A DNA stretch of 64,000 bases from assembly GCA_019321725.1 (NCBI GenBank), contig CM033116.1, forward strand, positions 1,360,642-1,424,641. Reading direction: 5' to 3'. Source of the stretch: Paulownia fortunei (taxonomy: Eukaryota; Streptophyta; Magnoliopsida; Lamiales; Paulowniaceae). This document shows, one piece after another, positions 24,811-36,750 of this stretch. The position numbers and the translations under genes were made by a program. Positions within the stretch are counted from its first letter, which is position 1, and each line of letters begins with the position of its first letter. Under the pieces are notes generated by a model. It ran no database searches and had not been told where the DNA came from. It saw nothing but the letters and a program-made list of their open reading frames with translations.

Positions 24811-24972
24811 GATTTTTTATTTTAATTTCGTATTTTATCTTATATATTATATTATATATTCATATCATGTATATATAATTAATAACAATTTTGTATTTTA
24901 ATGTTTTATACACATAATATATCTATATTATATAAAATAAAAAATAAATCACTATTTTAAAATAAAAGATCC
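24811..24972. mobile_element. Probable MITE, copy 1 of a family shared with 46846-46990
   Basis: The left end GATTTTTTATTTTAA and the right end TTAAAATAAAAGATC are imperfect inverted repeats, followed inward by ATTTTATCTTATATA on one side and TATATAAAATAAAA on the other. The same end pattern occurs at 46846-46990. Confidence 0.45.
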
Positions 24973-25025
24973 CAACTACCTGCATTGCCCCTATATATAT
25001 TCATCCAACCTATGGACCTATACAT

Positions 25026-25026
25026 A

Positions 25027-25068
<42 letters not shown>
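25026..25068. repeat. (AT)n microsatellite
   Basis: About twenty AT units with one C interruption lie 150 bp upstream of the TATA box of the first MIR167 gene. Confidence 0.85.
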
Positions 25069-25071
<3 letters not shown>

Positions 25072-25213
25072 GCTGTAAATTTCTCCTCTCTTCCATCTCT
25101 TTCTTAGCTGCCCACATGACTCCTCTTTTTTAATATAAAACACTGTTACGAAATGTGACCTTCTCCTCCTCTAATTTCTATTTATTTTCCTATTTTCTGA
25201 TCAAATCTCCTCC

Positions 25214-25221
25214 TATAAATA
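25214..25221 (+). promoter_or_regulatory. TATA box of the first MIR167 gene
   Basis: TATAAATA in the context CCTATAAATAGC is a near-ideal plant TATA box, 518 bp before the mature miR167. Transcription is likely to start near 25245. Confidence 0.6.
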
Positions 25222-25721
25222 GCATGCAATCCCAACCCCTCTTCTGTCAATACACTTTCTAATTCATTTGTTTTATCTCACTTTATTATACTTTCTTCTT
25301 CTTCTCCTCCACCTCTTCCAGCCTCTCTTTATTTCATGGGCTTTCTTTGAAAAAACAGCTGCCAAATCTGTTCTTTGTTTCTGCATCTGTTTTCAGAAAA
25401 AACAGGCTTTCATCTCCTCTCCTTTTCTTTTATTTTCTTTTTCTAGTAGTCCTTGTACATTTTCCTTTTTCCCCTGTTAAGTTTGGATTATATTGAGTTC
25501 ATTAATTTCCAAACATATTTACATATATATGTATATAGTTCTTTTCACAAAAATGAAGAATTTTTTTTACAGTTATTGGCAGTTCTTTTCAGTGTATTTT
25601 AAGGGGAAAACCCCTTTTCAAAACATGGCAATATTTTCCACAAGTGATTGAAAGTTTATTAGGGTTAAAGATTCAATCCCATGAAGGAGTTGACATAGCT
25701 ACTTTACAGTGAAGTCTACAA

Positions 25722-25876
25722 GGGGAACACGTGAAGCTGCCAGCATGATCTATCTAGGGATAGTTTCTGAATCAGAGAGGAAAAATGAAAAAAAAAAAAA
25801 AAGTTATATACCATGAAAAAATATAATACTAACCCTAGCTAGGTCATGCTCCGACAGCCTCACTTTTTCCTCTTTG
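25722..25876 (+). ncRNA. MIR167: MIR167 precursor, locus 1
   Basis: The 21-nt mature sequence at 25732-25752 begins TGAAGCTGCCAGCATGATC and ends TA, identical to canonical plant miR167a. The opposite arm at 25842-25864 (GGTCATGCTCCGACAGCCTC...) pairs with it, with A-C and C-A mismatches and a small star-side bulge, leaving the expected 2-nt 3' overhangs. The stem continues outward (AAGGGGAA with TTTTTCCTCTT) and inward (CTAGGG with CCCTAG); the loop is about 85 nt and contains an A-rich run. In plants miR167 cleaves ARF6 and ARF8 mRNAs and so tunes auxin response in flowers and roots. A strong TATA box lies at 25214. Downstream splice-like signals (donor at 25961, exon 26401-26452, acceptor before 26547) suggest a spliced primary transcript, which is inference. 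Confidence 0.95.
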
Positions 25877-27692
25877 GGGACCCAATATACAGATTCCAAA
25901 CATGCTTTCTCTCTTCTGTACCCTCAAAAAGTGAGTAAACCAAGAAGCAGAGAAATCCCTGTAAGTATATTCTTTTTTAAGATACTGCTCTAGATTTTTT
26001 GGTGTTTAAACTAATTTCTCTTTTCTTTTTTCCCCCCTCTTTTTTCTTGGTGGGATTAACTTCCCTCTTTCAACTTTACTTCCTTCTCTTTTTCTGTTGT
26101 TTGTTCTAAATTTTAGATTTTTTTTATTTACTTTTGGAAAATATTTGTGACCTGATGTGGATTAGAAGTAATTGATGATCATCTATGTCAATCTTTTCTT
26201 AGGTTTAGCTTATAATACCAATAGATTTTAGAGGGGTTTGAAAATTTCTATAATGTTTGTTTGTTTGTTCATGTTGCATGCTAAACCTAAAAAAAATTGA
26301 TATATATCAAGAACCCTCATTTAATTATAACTCACATGACCCATACAATCATAAGGTAAGAGACAAGGCTTTAATGATTTGCCTGTTATTAATTTTATAG
26401 GGAGATGTCTGAGAAAACCCTATTGAGGAGCTGCTCTTTTTCTGAAAAGACAGTAAGATTTAATTCTATATAAAACCCTCTTAAATATTTGAAAATCTCA
26501 AATGTTCTTCCTTTCCACTTCTCTTCCCCCACCCCCTCTTTTTCAGGTCCAGGGATTGAGTTTCATGCTGCTGGAACATCATCAGCAACTCTAGGGAAAT
26601 TAAATGAACAATGGTGAAAAAAGGATCTTGCTCATATATTGTTGTTCTATTGTTTTAGAAAAATCAGTGTGTGAATTTCTGTATATGTGTGTGTTTATTT
26701 CAATCTCTGTCAGTTCCAGTCATGACTTTGTATTCAGCTAAAAGTCTCACTGGATTTGTATTTTCCTACATTAATTCTTTGCTTTTCCATTTTGATCTGA
26801 AGCGATTTAAAATCGCTCTGTGCGGATTGTAAAATTTCTTATGTTGTCCAATTTATTGCATTAATCTGTCTTGATAGACTTCTCAAATACCAAAATGTTG
26901 AGACAAAATACGTAATCTTGCCTTCTTGGAAGTAATTAATATAGAATAATGGAACACTAAATAAATAATTTTTTTTTTTATATTTTGATATTTGAGAAAT
27001 CAATAAACGCTTCAAGAATTTAGTTACAAGATTTTGCAAGTTTTTTTTTTTAAAATATAAATTAAATGGACAATGTAGTTAACTGAAAAGGCAAGCACAA
27101 CAAGTATGGCAACATGACCAAATGGACGACAAGTAATTTTTATAGCATAAGACTCTTAGTATAAGATCATGTATATACTTCACCAATCTCAATCTCGAGT
27201 ATAAATATCTATGTTTAAATTAATTTGAATTTTAAATGAGAATTAAAAAGAACATCGTATCTTTACATTTTCAATCTAAAAAGTATTGTTGAAAATTGGT
27301 AAGAATAAGATCCTTTTCTTCTGGCTAGAGGCTATTCAAATATATATATATATAAATTTAAATAATAAGAAATATGACTTGTACATCTACTTGGAAAACA
27401 AAAGTTAATAATAGAAACATTTATTTGTGGACAAGGTAGTTGAATTCATCAATGATCCAACCATCATCTGCATTTAATTGATGTACGACCCAATTAGTAA
27501 GCGACAGAAAATATGTGTGGCAGGCAGGTGGGGTCTTACATTTTGACTTGGTCGGATCTTTGATTCAATTCTGTGACATTTCAAATAGTTTGACGACAAA
27601 AAAAGACAATCCACGAAAAAACAATAATCATTGAGTTCCTTGAAAATTGAAGAGAAATTAGAAAGAACATGAATGTGTGGTTTTTACTTTTT

Positions 27693-28058
27693 ATAAATGG
27701 CAATGACACTGAGTTTAAGATAAATTTATCAAAATTTAAAATTTGTCTGATCAAATTTTTTAAGAATTTAAATTTATTGGGTTTGAATTAAATTTGGTAG
27801 ATATATTTTATAAATTAAAAAATATTAAAAAATATATATTTTTTAAAAATAATATCACTAAAATTTTTAAAAATATATTATATAAATACATATATATTAA
27901 AATAAAAAATTAATTAATTAATTAAACGGGACGAATTTGGGGTGAGAGGAGTTTGAAAATAAAAAATTAAAGACATGCGCGAAATATGTTTAAAATTTTA
28001 AAAATTCTTCTCAAAGAAGATAAATTTGGATTTGGACCCTACCCACCGTCATTCCTAA
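27693..28058. repeat. Dispersed repeat family, copy C
   Basis: It starts TATAAATGGCAATGACACTG, has the same AT-rich middle as copy B (AAAAAATATTAAAAAATA, ATATCACTAAAATTTTTAA), then GGGACGAATTTGGGGTGAG, and ends CCGTCATTCCTAA. The ends TATAAATGGCAATGAC and, reversed, TTAGGAATGACGGTGG are imperfect inverted repeats. Confidence 0.5.
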
Positions 28059-29428
28059 CTTTTAGGCATAATAGGTTAGGTGTTGTTTCTTCAAAAAAAA
28101 AAATTAAAATTAAAAATGAGGAACTATTTATTATTTACAATTACTTTGAAACTTCTTAAAATTATATTTTAATTTAAAATTTCTTAAATGCTATTATTTT
28201 TAGGCAAATATCGATCCAGTGAAATTCCAATCCTATTATTTTTTTAATGAAAGAATCAAACGCATTATATCAAGATATTAAAAATAAATAAATTATAATC
28301 AATAACTCTAACTCAAAACTCTCTACTTCATTGATAACAACGAAAAGAAAAAGGGTAACATAGTTTTTCCAAGCTTTTCTTATTTACATATATTATGGAC
28401 TCATATTGGAATAAGAATCAACCAATTTTCTAGATACTAAAAAAAATAGATTATATTATTTTTTTTTGTGACTTAAGTATGCACGCTTGACTTGAATAAT
28501 TTTGAAGGTGGACGGTCTTTCTCCTGCTTTGATCATCAGGTAAATATTGACGTAATAACAATTTATACACATTCAACACGTTGACTCATATTATGGCACA
28601 ATCGCTCACCCCACATGAGCATAAAAATAGAAGGCGAGAGTTCACTTACCAACAAACACACCAACATCACCTACGAGGGCCAAAATGGTCCTATTCCAAC
28701 CACCCAAGTCCGGGAATAAGACTATATTAATTAGTAACATGTTAGTTGGATTAGGTTACATAGTAAAAATAATTAAACCATCATAGACAGTACTATTCTA
28801 ATAATTAGACATCTATCTCTACTTTTCCCAAAGCCTTCCACAACCATTAACCATGAAAGTTGGATGATTAATTAAGGAAAAATTTCTTAGTTATATTGCT
28901 ACTAATCATAGTTCACGGACATGATTATTACGACAAAAACCCATAATGCTTTGTGAAAGTCTTGTTGAGGCCATTATGTTGGGAACTTTTGGTAAGAATA
29001 TGAAGATTTTGCCACTTTTTTTATACAATGACATGCGGGTGACTCTGCATGCACCCATTGGTTCCTCAGGCCTGGACCTCACCAAAGGAATAAAAAACAA
29101 GATGAAAACAACAGAATGTCAATATCATGACAGCAAACTTTAGTGACTAATTATTTTTTCATTGTCTTCTTTGTATCTGATATATTTGGCTTTATAGATT
29201 AGACTAAAATTGTGTTACTATTTTCATGGTGAGGTCTTTGACAAATTGCTTTATATGAATAGCTGACAACAATTGGATGTGGGAATGGGGAAGCATCTGA
29301 CAAATGGCATTCCATGTTTGAAAAGAAAAAGTACTTGTCCTCATTGAACTAAGGGAAGATACTTATTGGGAAACTGGAGAAGGTATCCTTGGCACATATA
29401 TAATATCAGGTTACATGATGTGTTCAGT

Positions 29429-29455
29429 GGGTGGGTGGGGGTGGGGTAGGGGGGG
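29429..29455 (+). other. Canonical G-quadruplex motif
   Basis: Five G runs of three to seven are separated by one- or two-base loops (GGGTGGGTGGGGGTGGGG then TA and G7). This is a strong predicted quadruplex on the plus strand, about 650 bp upstream of the TATA box of the second MIR167 gene. Confidence 0.75.
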
Positions 29456-30078
29456 TGTTGGTCACATGAGTTTGTTAGGTGAGATGCCCTTTACTAGTAT
29501 CATATTCAGTAATTCATAGGTGACGATGTGTCTAGGGATAATATGGGCATTTTTATTTAGAGGAGATAAAGGAAGATTTTGACTTAAACAAGAAAAATAA
29601 AATGAGTGGTTAGAGGATAAAACTTCAAATGTTTGCACTAAATACTATTCAAAATCAAGGTTTTTGAAATTGGAGAAGAGCAAATGCTGGTGCAAAGCCC
29701 AGCTACCCCTTTTATTTGTCTCCTAGGTAAGTTTGTGGGACCATTAAATTATATATAACGATATATTATTTTTAGTATTTTACTTCATTGTATTTTCATC
29801 TAATCGAGTGGGTGGCATCAAATTTCAATAATCCCTACCTATACACACTCTCGCGCGTGTGTGTTGAGGGGTTGCACTTAAGGTTAACAAAGGGTGCAGG
29901 TCAAATTTAGGAAGTCACACACACAGGCTTTGTCTGCATTGGCGGTGGCGTGGCGTGACAGTGTTCAACTTGTCTCACTATAAGGACCACCGCTACCTCA
30001 TAAATTATTTTAGCTATGAAATTTATATCCACTAAATAAAATTCCGTATTGAGAAATGGGAACCTGCTTTTCACCATC

Positions 30079-30087
30079 TATATATAT
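30079..30087 (+). promoter_or_regulatory. Candidate TATA box of the second MIR167 gene
   Basis: TATATATAT follows CCATC and is followed by a C-rich initiator-like stretch. It is 206 bp before the mature miRNA. A second TATA-like word at 30152-30158 is an alternative. Confidence 0.45.
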
Positions 30088-30277
30088 CCATCCATTCTCC
30101 TCCAAGTTTTCACAAAATTAGCTGTAGAGAAAGTGGGAATTCCATGCACTCTATATATCCTCCATTCTATATATCTCTGTCCTTCACTCCACCATCCCCA
30201 CCGCCACCTTCCACCACCACCACCACCAAAGAGAAAAATATAATTCAAACATGTTACATGGATCAATCGTGCACCAC

Positions 30278-30362
30278 TAGTAGTTGAAGCTGCCAGCATG
30301 ATCTTAACTTGCCCATCGCACAAGAGGGAAGATCAGATCATGCGGCAGCTTCACCTGTTGAT
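30278..30362 (+). ncRNA. MIR167: MIR167 precursor, locus 2
   Basis: The mature sequence at 30285-30305 begins TGAAGCTGCCAGCATGATC and ends TT, so it shares 20 of 21 bases with locus 1. The star at 30335-30355 (AGATCATGCGGCAGCTTCACC-type arm) pairs along its whole length except for one bulged A in the mature arm, with 2-nt 3' overhangs. The loop is only about 30 nt, much shorter than locus 1. The expected targets are again ARF6/ARF8-class mRNAs. It lies 4.55 kb downstream of locus 1 on the same strand with its own TATA-like boxes, so independent transcription is more likely than one polycistronic precursor. The very good pairing argues for a functional gene. Confidence 0.95.
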
Positions 30363-30582
30363 GGGATCACGAAATATATTTATTTTTTCATGTGTAACCT
30401 CACTTTTGTTGAGTTTAATAATTTCCATTTCATGATCGACTATGGTTTTATTATTTTTTCAATATTACTTTATAATGTTAGTCTATGTATGGATCAAAGT
30501 AGAACTGCTGGATTATTTTTTGTGAATTTTAAATGAAGACGGAAAATAAGGATTATAAAGTCATCTTTCTTATAAATGATGA

Positions 30583-30602
30583 TATATATATATATATATA
30601 TT
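30583..30602. repeat. (AT)n microsatellite
   Basis: About nine AT units, just after the second MIR167 hairpin region. Confidence 0.8.
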
Positions 30603-32440
30603 ATCATACAGGGTTTGTCAGGGGAGAAATCATGTTTCTTTGATAATAAAAGTTGCACTTAAGTATCACTGATACCTTTGAATGAGCAATAAAAGAGTTC
30701 AATCAGTCACTTCGATTCATACTGTTAATTATTACCATTTTTTCAACAAGTAAAAGAAAAGAAAAAAGACTTGTTCTGTTTTGTATATTGATGTCTTGTC
30801 ATCCGCACAGACGAATTAATTTATTAGGCCAATACTGTCATGACCATTGTCATATAAAATTCCAGAGCATTTTTTTTATTTTTTTGAGTGTATATAATTT
30901 TGGGTTTCAAAAAAAAAAATCAAACCTGGATTAGGTAACCACTTTGTAATTTATTCAAATAAAAATGAGGATAAGAATCTTGTCAAACTTGAGCGTGGGA
31001 ATCTACAAAGCTGGGAAGACATTTGTGTTAGAATTCTTGGTGACAGAATTTCTTCATGTGTCTGGACCTGTTTGGTGCTTTTGAGATCCCTTTTGTATCC
31101 TTCAAAAAAAATTATATCCTTTTTCTGCATTGCCTGAGTCTCTGATAGGTTCTACTGGTAGCCAATCATACAAGTTCATTCTTTGTCAACCAAACACAAC
31201 TTTGGTTGGATTTTGTCCCAGCATGAACCTTTTCATTATGTTATCCAATTAAAAAGTAAGCAAGGGTTCTCTTTTTTATTTATTAATTTATTTTGGGTGG
31301 CAATTTCCATGTAACATGCTCTCGAAGACGAATTTATCTTACTTTTTCTGTTGCTTTCCTCTAATTTCTGGACGTGCAAGAAATACGAGAATCATGTCTC
31401 AGCATTGGATCTATGCACAAGTTGAATTTTGTTTCTTCTGCTATTATTCGTGATTATTTATATTCGTGTTTTATGAATAATTAGTTCCCTGAATTGTAAG
31501 AATTCATATTAGAACTAAAGCCTTCATAATGTGCAGTGGATCATATTTCACTAACTCATATCCCTGTGAACCTCTTCCATGCTACCAAACGCAATGAGAC
31601 AGTGAAAGACAAGGATTTGCCAAAAGAGTTCCACCTAAATTTTGGGACTCGATATAAGCCCAGCAACAATGGATTGGCCTACACCAGCAGTGTTGCTCAG
31701 TCGATTTGGAGGATAATCCGATGATTCAAAGACACAGATTTACATGTTTATGCACGTGAAGTGGACAGAATTAGATGGTTTTCCAAGCTCGAAAGAATTG
31801 AACAGAGAACCGATGCCAATCAAAACGAGCGTCAAATGTTAACAACAGAAAGCTTCTTCCTTTTAGATGTTTTGGGGTTTACTTTGCAAGGGTTTGTTTC
31901 CTGAAAACATATGAAAATTACAAATCTCCTCATCAGCTTCTTCCCCTATTGGTTCTCTTCCACCATCCACAAGTTATCAGCAGTTCGTGAGGAATGAAAG
32001 TGAGAGGCTTCTAGACTGTTACTGAGATAGAAACAACAAACCAACAAAAAAAAATGGACCAAGTCCAAATAATAATCGATGATTGAAAAAATTCACAACA
32101 CAGGAAACACTCTAAAGTTAGTCAAAAACTCCCCAGTGTCTACACATCTAAAATACACAGCCCTAAAATCCATCTATGAATTGACTCTTTCTAAAAAGAA
32201 AACAAGTTTAAAATGCACTAACTAATAACTATCATTATAAGCTATGACCCCAAAACATAAGTTCAAACCAAAAAGAATTCATCATAAACTAAAATTTCTC
32301 GTCACTTATTTCAAGTGATCTGTATATTCCCACACCTTAGGTATATAAGGGGTTGCTCAGAAAATACCTCCTTGAATCCCATTCCACTTGAAATCCAGTG
32401 AACCATCACACTGGCATTTCACAGGACAATAAGCATTATC
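30603..32440. other. Spacer between MIR167 locus 2 and SEC24
   Basis: There is one unexplained 62-codon frame (31536-31724), described separately. Otherwise no coding or RNA gene is seen. The right end approaches the 3' UTR of the SEC24 gene on the other strand. Confidence 0.4.
31536..31724 (+). other. Orphan coding-like segment
   Basis: A 62-codon frame ends in a TGA and starts right after GTGCAG, a possible splice acceptor. Base composition is more coding-like than its surroundings (it contains DLPKEFHLNFGTRYKPSNNG), but it has no ATG start and I recognise no family. It could be the last exon of an unseen gene, an exon of a non-coding transcript or chance. Confidence 0.2.
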
Positions 32441-32607
32441 TGGAGATTCTCAGTTAAAAGACACGTGAAGAATCATGTGCTCATCATTAACATCTATATC
32501 TCTTCACCTCCAAAAATCTTTCATGTTGTAAACTTGGCAATCTTGAATTTGACAGGCAGCCACCATTTGCTCCAAAGCATTCTCGCATAATCAGAATATC
32601 AATTGCC
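32440..32607 (-). other. Possible spliced 3' UTR exon of SEC24
   Basis: On the minus strand, TTGGCAG|GC near 32607 is a fair acceptor and an AAG|GTACTG donor lies directly after the SEC24 stop codon (near 33540). Together they suggest a 3' UTR intron of about 930 bp. This is inference from splice signals only. Confidence 0.3.
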
Positions 32608-33548
32608 TGCCAATAGGATAGGATCATCAGGATATTAGAACTGGAAAAACATGAATAATTCCCAAGAGAAGAGGACTTTTTCATATTTTCACCACCAAGA
32701 AAGGATATACAATCTGTATTTGATGACTTTTCACAAATAAGTGTAGTTAAATCATAGTTGTTTCAGATTTAAGGAATGTTGTCTAAAACAAAATTTAGCC
32801 AGATCAAAGTCTCCATGGTTTGTAATTCAAGCTTAAACAACATATGGGTTGATGTTTTCCTTAGAATTTATACAGCACACTTATAACTTATCCAGCTTAT
32901 TAATATCTGTCAAAATCCAAGACAATCTCAGTTATTATTCATTACCACAGCTGAATAGCACATGCTCCATGGCCAACTATTTTATTTTTCCTATATTCTC
33001 AAAGTTTCTTCAGTAGAACGAAAGGAGGACGTTAAACAACCAAGCATCCTTTCTCTCCTGGAAGGGAGTTATCTGTTTTTTTTAGTTAGAATTGTTTGGT
33101 TAGTACATCCAATAATGCAACCTAAACAACTCACTATCACATGGTTTTTGGGTCACAAGTCCTACTATACTTTTTAAGAAGACCTTCCTTGAATATCATG
33201 AACAAAGAGATCTACATAAGAGAATGGCTTCTCAATTACACAAGTACTGAAAAATTGACCTGACTTCAAAATCAATTTGAAACCATAAATGCAAAAACAT
33301 CCCAACAGTGATGTATGGTAGAACTAAAATTGAAGGGAAATACAAAATAATGTACTTGTCTGATCAACAGTTATAAAAAGAAATTTGGCCCAATCTATCC
33401 TGCATGCACCAAAGAAGTACTGAGAGACAGAGAAGGAGCGAGAATACATTCCTTTTCCAGCCCCTCCCTCAAACCAAACGGGAAAAAAAAGCTTTGAAGA
33501 TGTAGAAAACATGACACAGTTCAAATTAACAAGATCAGTACCTTAACA

Positions 33549-36500
33549 TTATGCATTTTGTTGAACTTGCCGGTGTAGTTGCAAAATCCAGTCAGCATAG
33601 CTATTTGCACCACCATTCTGGTCATCCACTAGATTCATGAGGAGGAAGAAACCTTCTCTTGGTTGTTCACCTTGCCTCACAAGATGACATAGTTGAAAAT
33701 ATGATGGATCGCTTTCCCTAAATTTATTAAGTATCCTCATTAGCCTTCTTGACATTTCGTTGTCTCGCGGAGAAAGGCTAACCTGTATTCACCAAGGACA
33801 TAGAAACCCATTTTAGAATATGACAAAGTAAGAAAAATTGCAGCAGCAAGTAGATGCTTGAAGGACTATGTTAGGATACAATGCTGAACCAGTTTGTGGA
33901 TTAAAAACCTGCCCTAAACACCATCCAATTGATGAATAGTTAACGTGTTTCATAATTACAGATTTGAAAGTAAAACAACTGTGAGACGTTTTACGATGAA
34001 AGAAAAATCAAATGAACTAAGCCCTAGATTCACGTTCAGGATCAGAATGTGAATGCACCAAATAAAAGCTTGTCTATTATATTTTGATTTGCAATAGGTT
34101 TATAAACATGGAGTCTTCCTCTTCTACCTCAACTCGAAACCTGGTTTATTCAATATATTTTAGCAAGGCAAAAAACTGAAACCAAAAGATCCACAACCCA
34201 CAAGTGTCTATAAAACGAACTCAGTTGAAAGCTAAATGGTTGGCTCTTGCACAAACCAAAACCAGAAGCCCTATACCGACATTTCCCAAAATTAAGAAAA
34301 ATTATCTTAATGTGGTGTACGAGAATGCTTCCAATATTCCATCTAACCCTTACTGAAAACAGAACCCAAATTTGAATCAACTGATTTGTGCTGAACTAAG
34401 AACAACATTTGAACCGATTTCCGAGGCACTTTAGCATCTTCACAAATGCATGCATATTTGCATGCCTACTTCAAACACTTTGTTTACCTCCATTTGGAAA
34501 GTACAACCATTTAGACATCACTATTACTTAGCAGATAACCGAGTTGCAATCACAAATTGAAAAACTAATGTTAGAGAGAATAGTAAAATGGTATTTAAAA
34601 GAAGTCCACCTTTGAGTAGTCGCCAATAAAATCTTCCCCAAGCAAATTTCTACCTATATCAGGTGAAACAGATCTGCCAAACCATATAACAAACCGGAAA
34701 CCATCATCAAAGATATAAAGCCCTCTGGTATCTAAGCTCTCTGCAGTAAGAGGTAGCCTCTTTTTGATGATTTCAGATTCGTCAGTTTGAGGAGATATCT
34801 GGGAATTGGTAGCTTCAGAACCAAATCGCGTGCCATCGAAGAAGAAAATGGAAATTGCAAGATACTTACTTTTACAAGAGACTCATCCACACGAACCAGG
34901 TTAGGATAGAGAAGTTTCAGCAACTTTTTAACAGGTAAAGCCATCATGGTATAGCCAGCCGCACAGCGTTCATCAAGCTGGGCATCGGCATATCCACCAC
35001 GGAGGGGTGTTGATTTACATAATGCTAATCCATACAAGGGTAAGAATTTCAGTGATTCAGGGTAAATCATCCTTCCACTCAAGCGATGCTGAACAGCATA
35101 AAGATTTCTGTATTCTCTGAGGGATTTGACAATCCTAAGTTGAACGGCATTTCGAGCATCCTCCAACTTATAGGACAAAGATTTTTCAATTGCTGCAGAT
35201 CAATTTGTGTCAAATTTGAATCCACATTAGTCTGTTAAAATCAAGTAAAAAACTCTATATTCTCATTTTTTTTCGCCCTTAGTTGGAGAGTTGGAGAGGG
35301 GTGGTTGCTGAGGTATAGGGAGAGAAAGTGCAACTTCCTCACCTAGCCTGGAAAACAAAGAAATAATTGCCCCCGTGTCGGCCAGGCGATACATTTCTCC
35401 TAGATCTGCAACAACTGGAGCTGCCGCAGTATGTACCCTGATACGCCTTTCTCCAGAAGACGATGTATATCTTTGCAATGGTTAAGGAACTTTTATTCTC
35501 TTCATCTACAGTTTAAGTCCATGAGGGTCTGAAAGGATGCAGAAGGCAGATAACAGCCAATAGAAGGACTAGCCAAATTTTCCTAAGACCTAAAAGTATT
35601 TAAAAAAAAATGCGGGGACAGAACAAATTATAAGAAACCCTAACAAGATGAAGGTGAAACAGCCACAAGTTCATGAGAGGCAAAGATTGGCCATAATTGA
35701 AATCATTTTCAATTGCCCAAAAGAAAAGAAAGATCCCTAGATGCCAACCATGAAGCAACACAATTCACAAAAGACTCATATACAAGCATAAATATGCAAG
35801 ATGAAAGTCTAATTAAAACGAGACAAGGATACAACAATGCGACTTGGAAATACACAGTCTGCGTGGTTAATAGCGTCTCTTCAAGGGACAACTGTGCCGC
35901 ATAAGCTTTATCACAGTCAACAGCAGGAAGTGCTAGTAAGTCTGTGGATCTTAGCATAAAGTTCCCATGATAAGAAGTGAAGCGCACTCCTACAGACAAA
36001 AAAAGATATAAGCTTTCATTATCAGAACTTTATCCAAAGATATTGACAGATTCAACATGGGTCTTATTGTCGTGTCTTTCTTTTGTGCAAATGAAATAGC
36101 ATTTTCTGCATAATTAATGAATCCTCATCCTAGCAACCTGCAATGTAAGAATTTACCTTTTGAACATCTTATTCGCATGACTGCTTCCCAAGCAGTCTCT
36201 CTAGTAAGATCTCTGGTTAACTCATGCCTCAACTTATCTTTGTGAATACTTGACTGGAAACTTGGATAATAGTACACTTGACCGCCAGTATATTTTGCCA
36301 GTGTTCCTACAAAGCATTAAAAGAATCATAATCATTGCATAGCAAGTGAAGACCATTAACATCTAATATTGTGTTCCACCTTAGAAAAGCGGAGAACCTC
36401 ATTATAGGAGTGGAATATTGCATATATATTAATCACTCTGGTATCAATTCAATGCTCCTTTCTTATTTATTTACTACAAAGAATTAGTCAGATCAAATCA

Positions 36501-36718
36501 ACACCCGTATTGAAGAAATCAGCGCAAGACAATTTTCATGGTTTTCTGTGTGTCCTTTTAAGTTTCAGAGTTAACTCGAGAGCTAAATGCACACAATTTA
36601 AAGCATTGGAATTTCCACTAGACTTCACTATGCTTTTGTTCTATCCTTATTGTCTTGAGGGCATCAAATCCCAAGAGACGAAAACAGTTAGCCTTTTTAG
36701 GCATCAAAATTGTTACTG

Positions 36719-36750
<32 letters not shown>

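Larger units (their letters stand above)
22527..25200. other. Intergenic spacer between tRNA-Glu and MIR167
   Basis: No coding gene is supported. The stretch holds a G-rich tract (23309-23345), a probable MITE (24811-24972) and an (AT)n microsatellite (25026-25068). The right part is the promoter region of the first MIR167 gene. Confidence 0.4.
26700..30070. other. Spacer between the two MIR167 genes
   Basis: No protein gene is supported. It contains dispersed repeat copy C (27693-28058), AT tracts and a strong G-rich tract at 29429-29455. Two overlapping frames of about 64 codons at 28906-29143 have no recognisable similarity. Confidence 0.4.
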
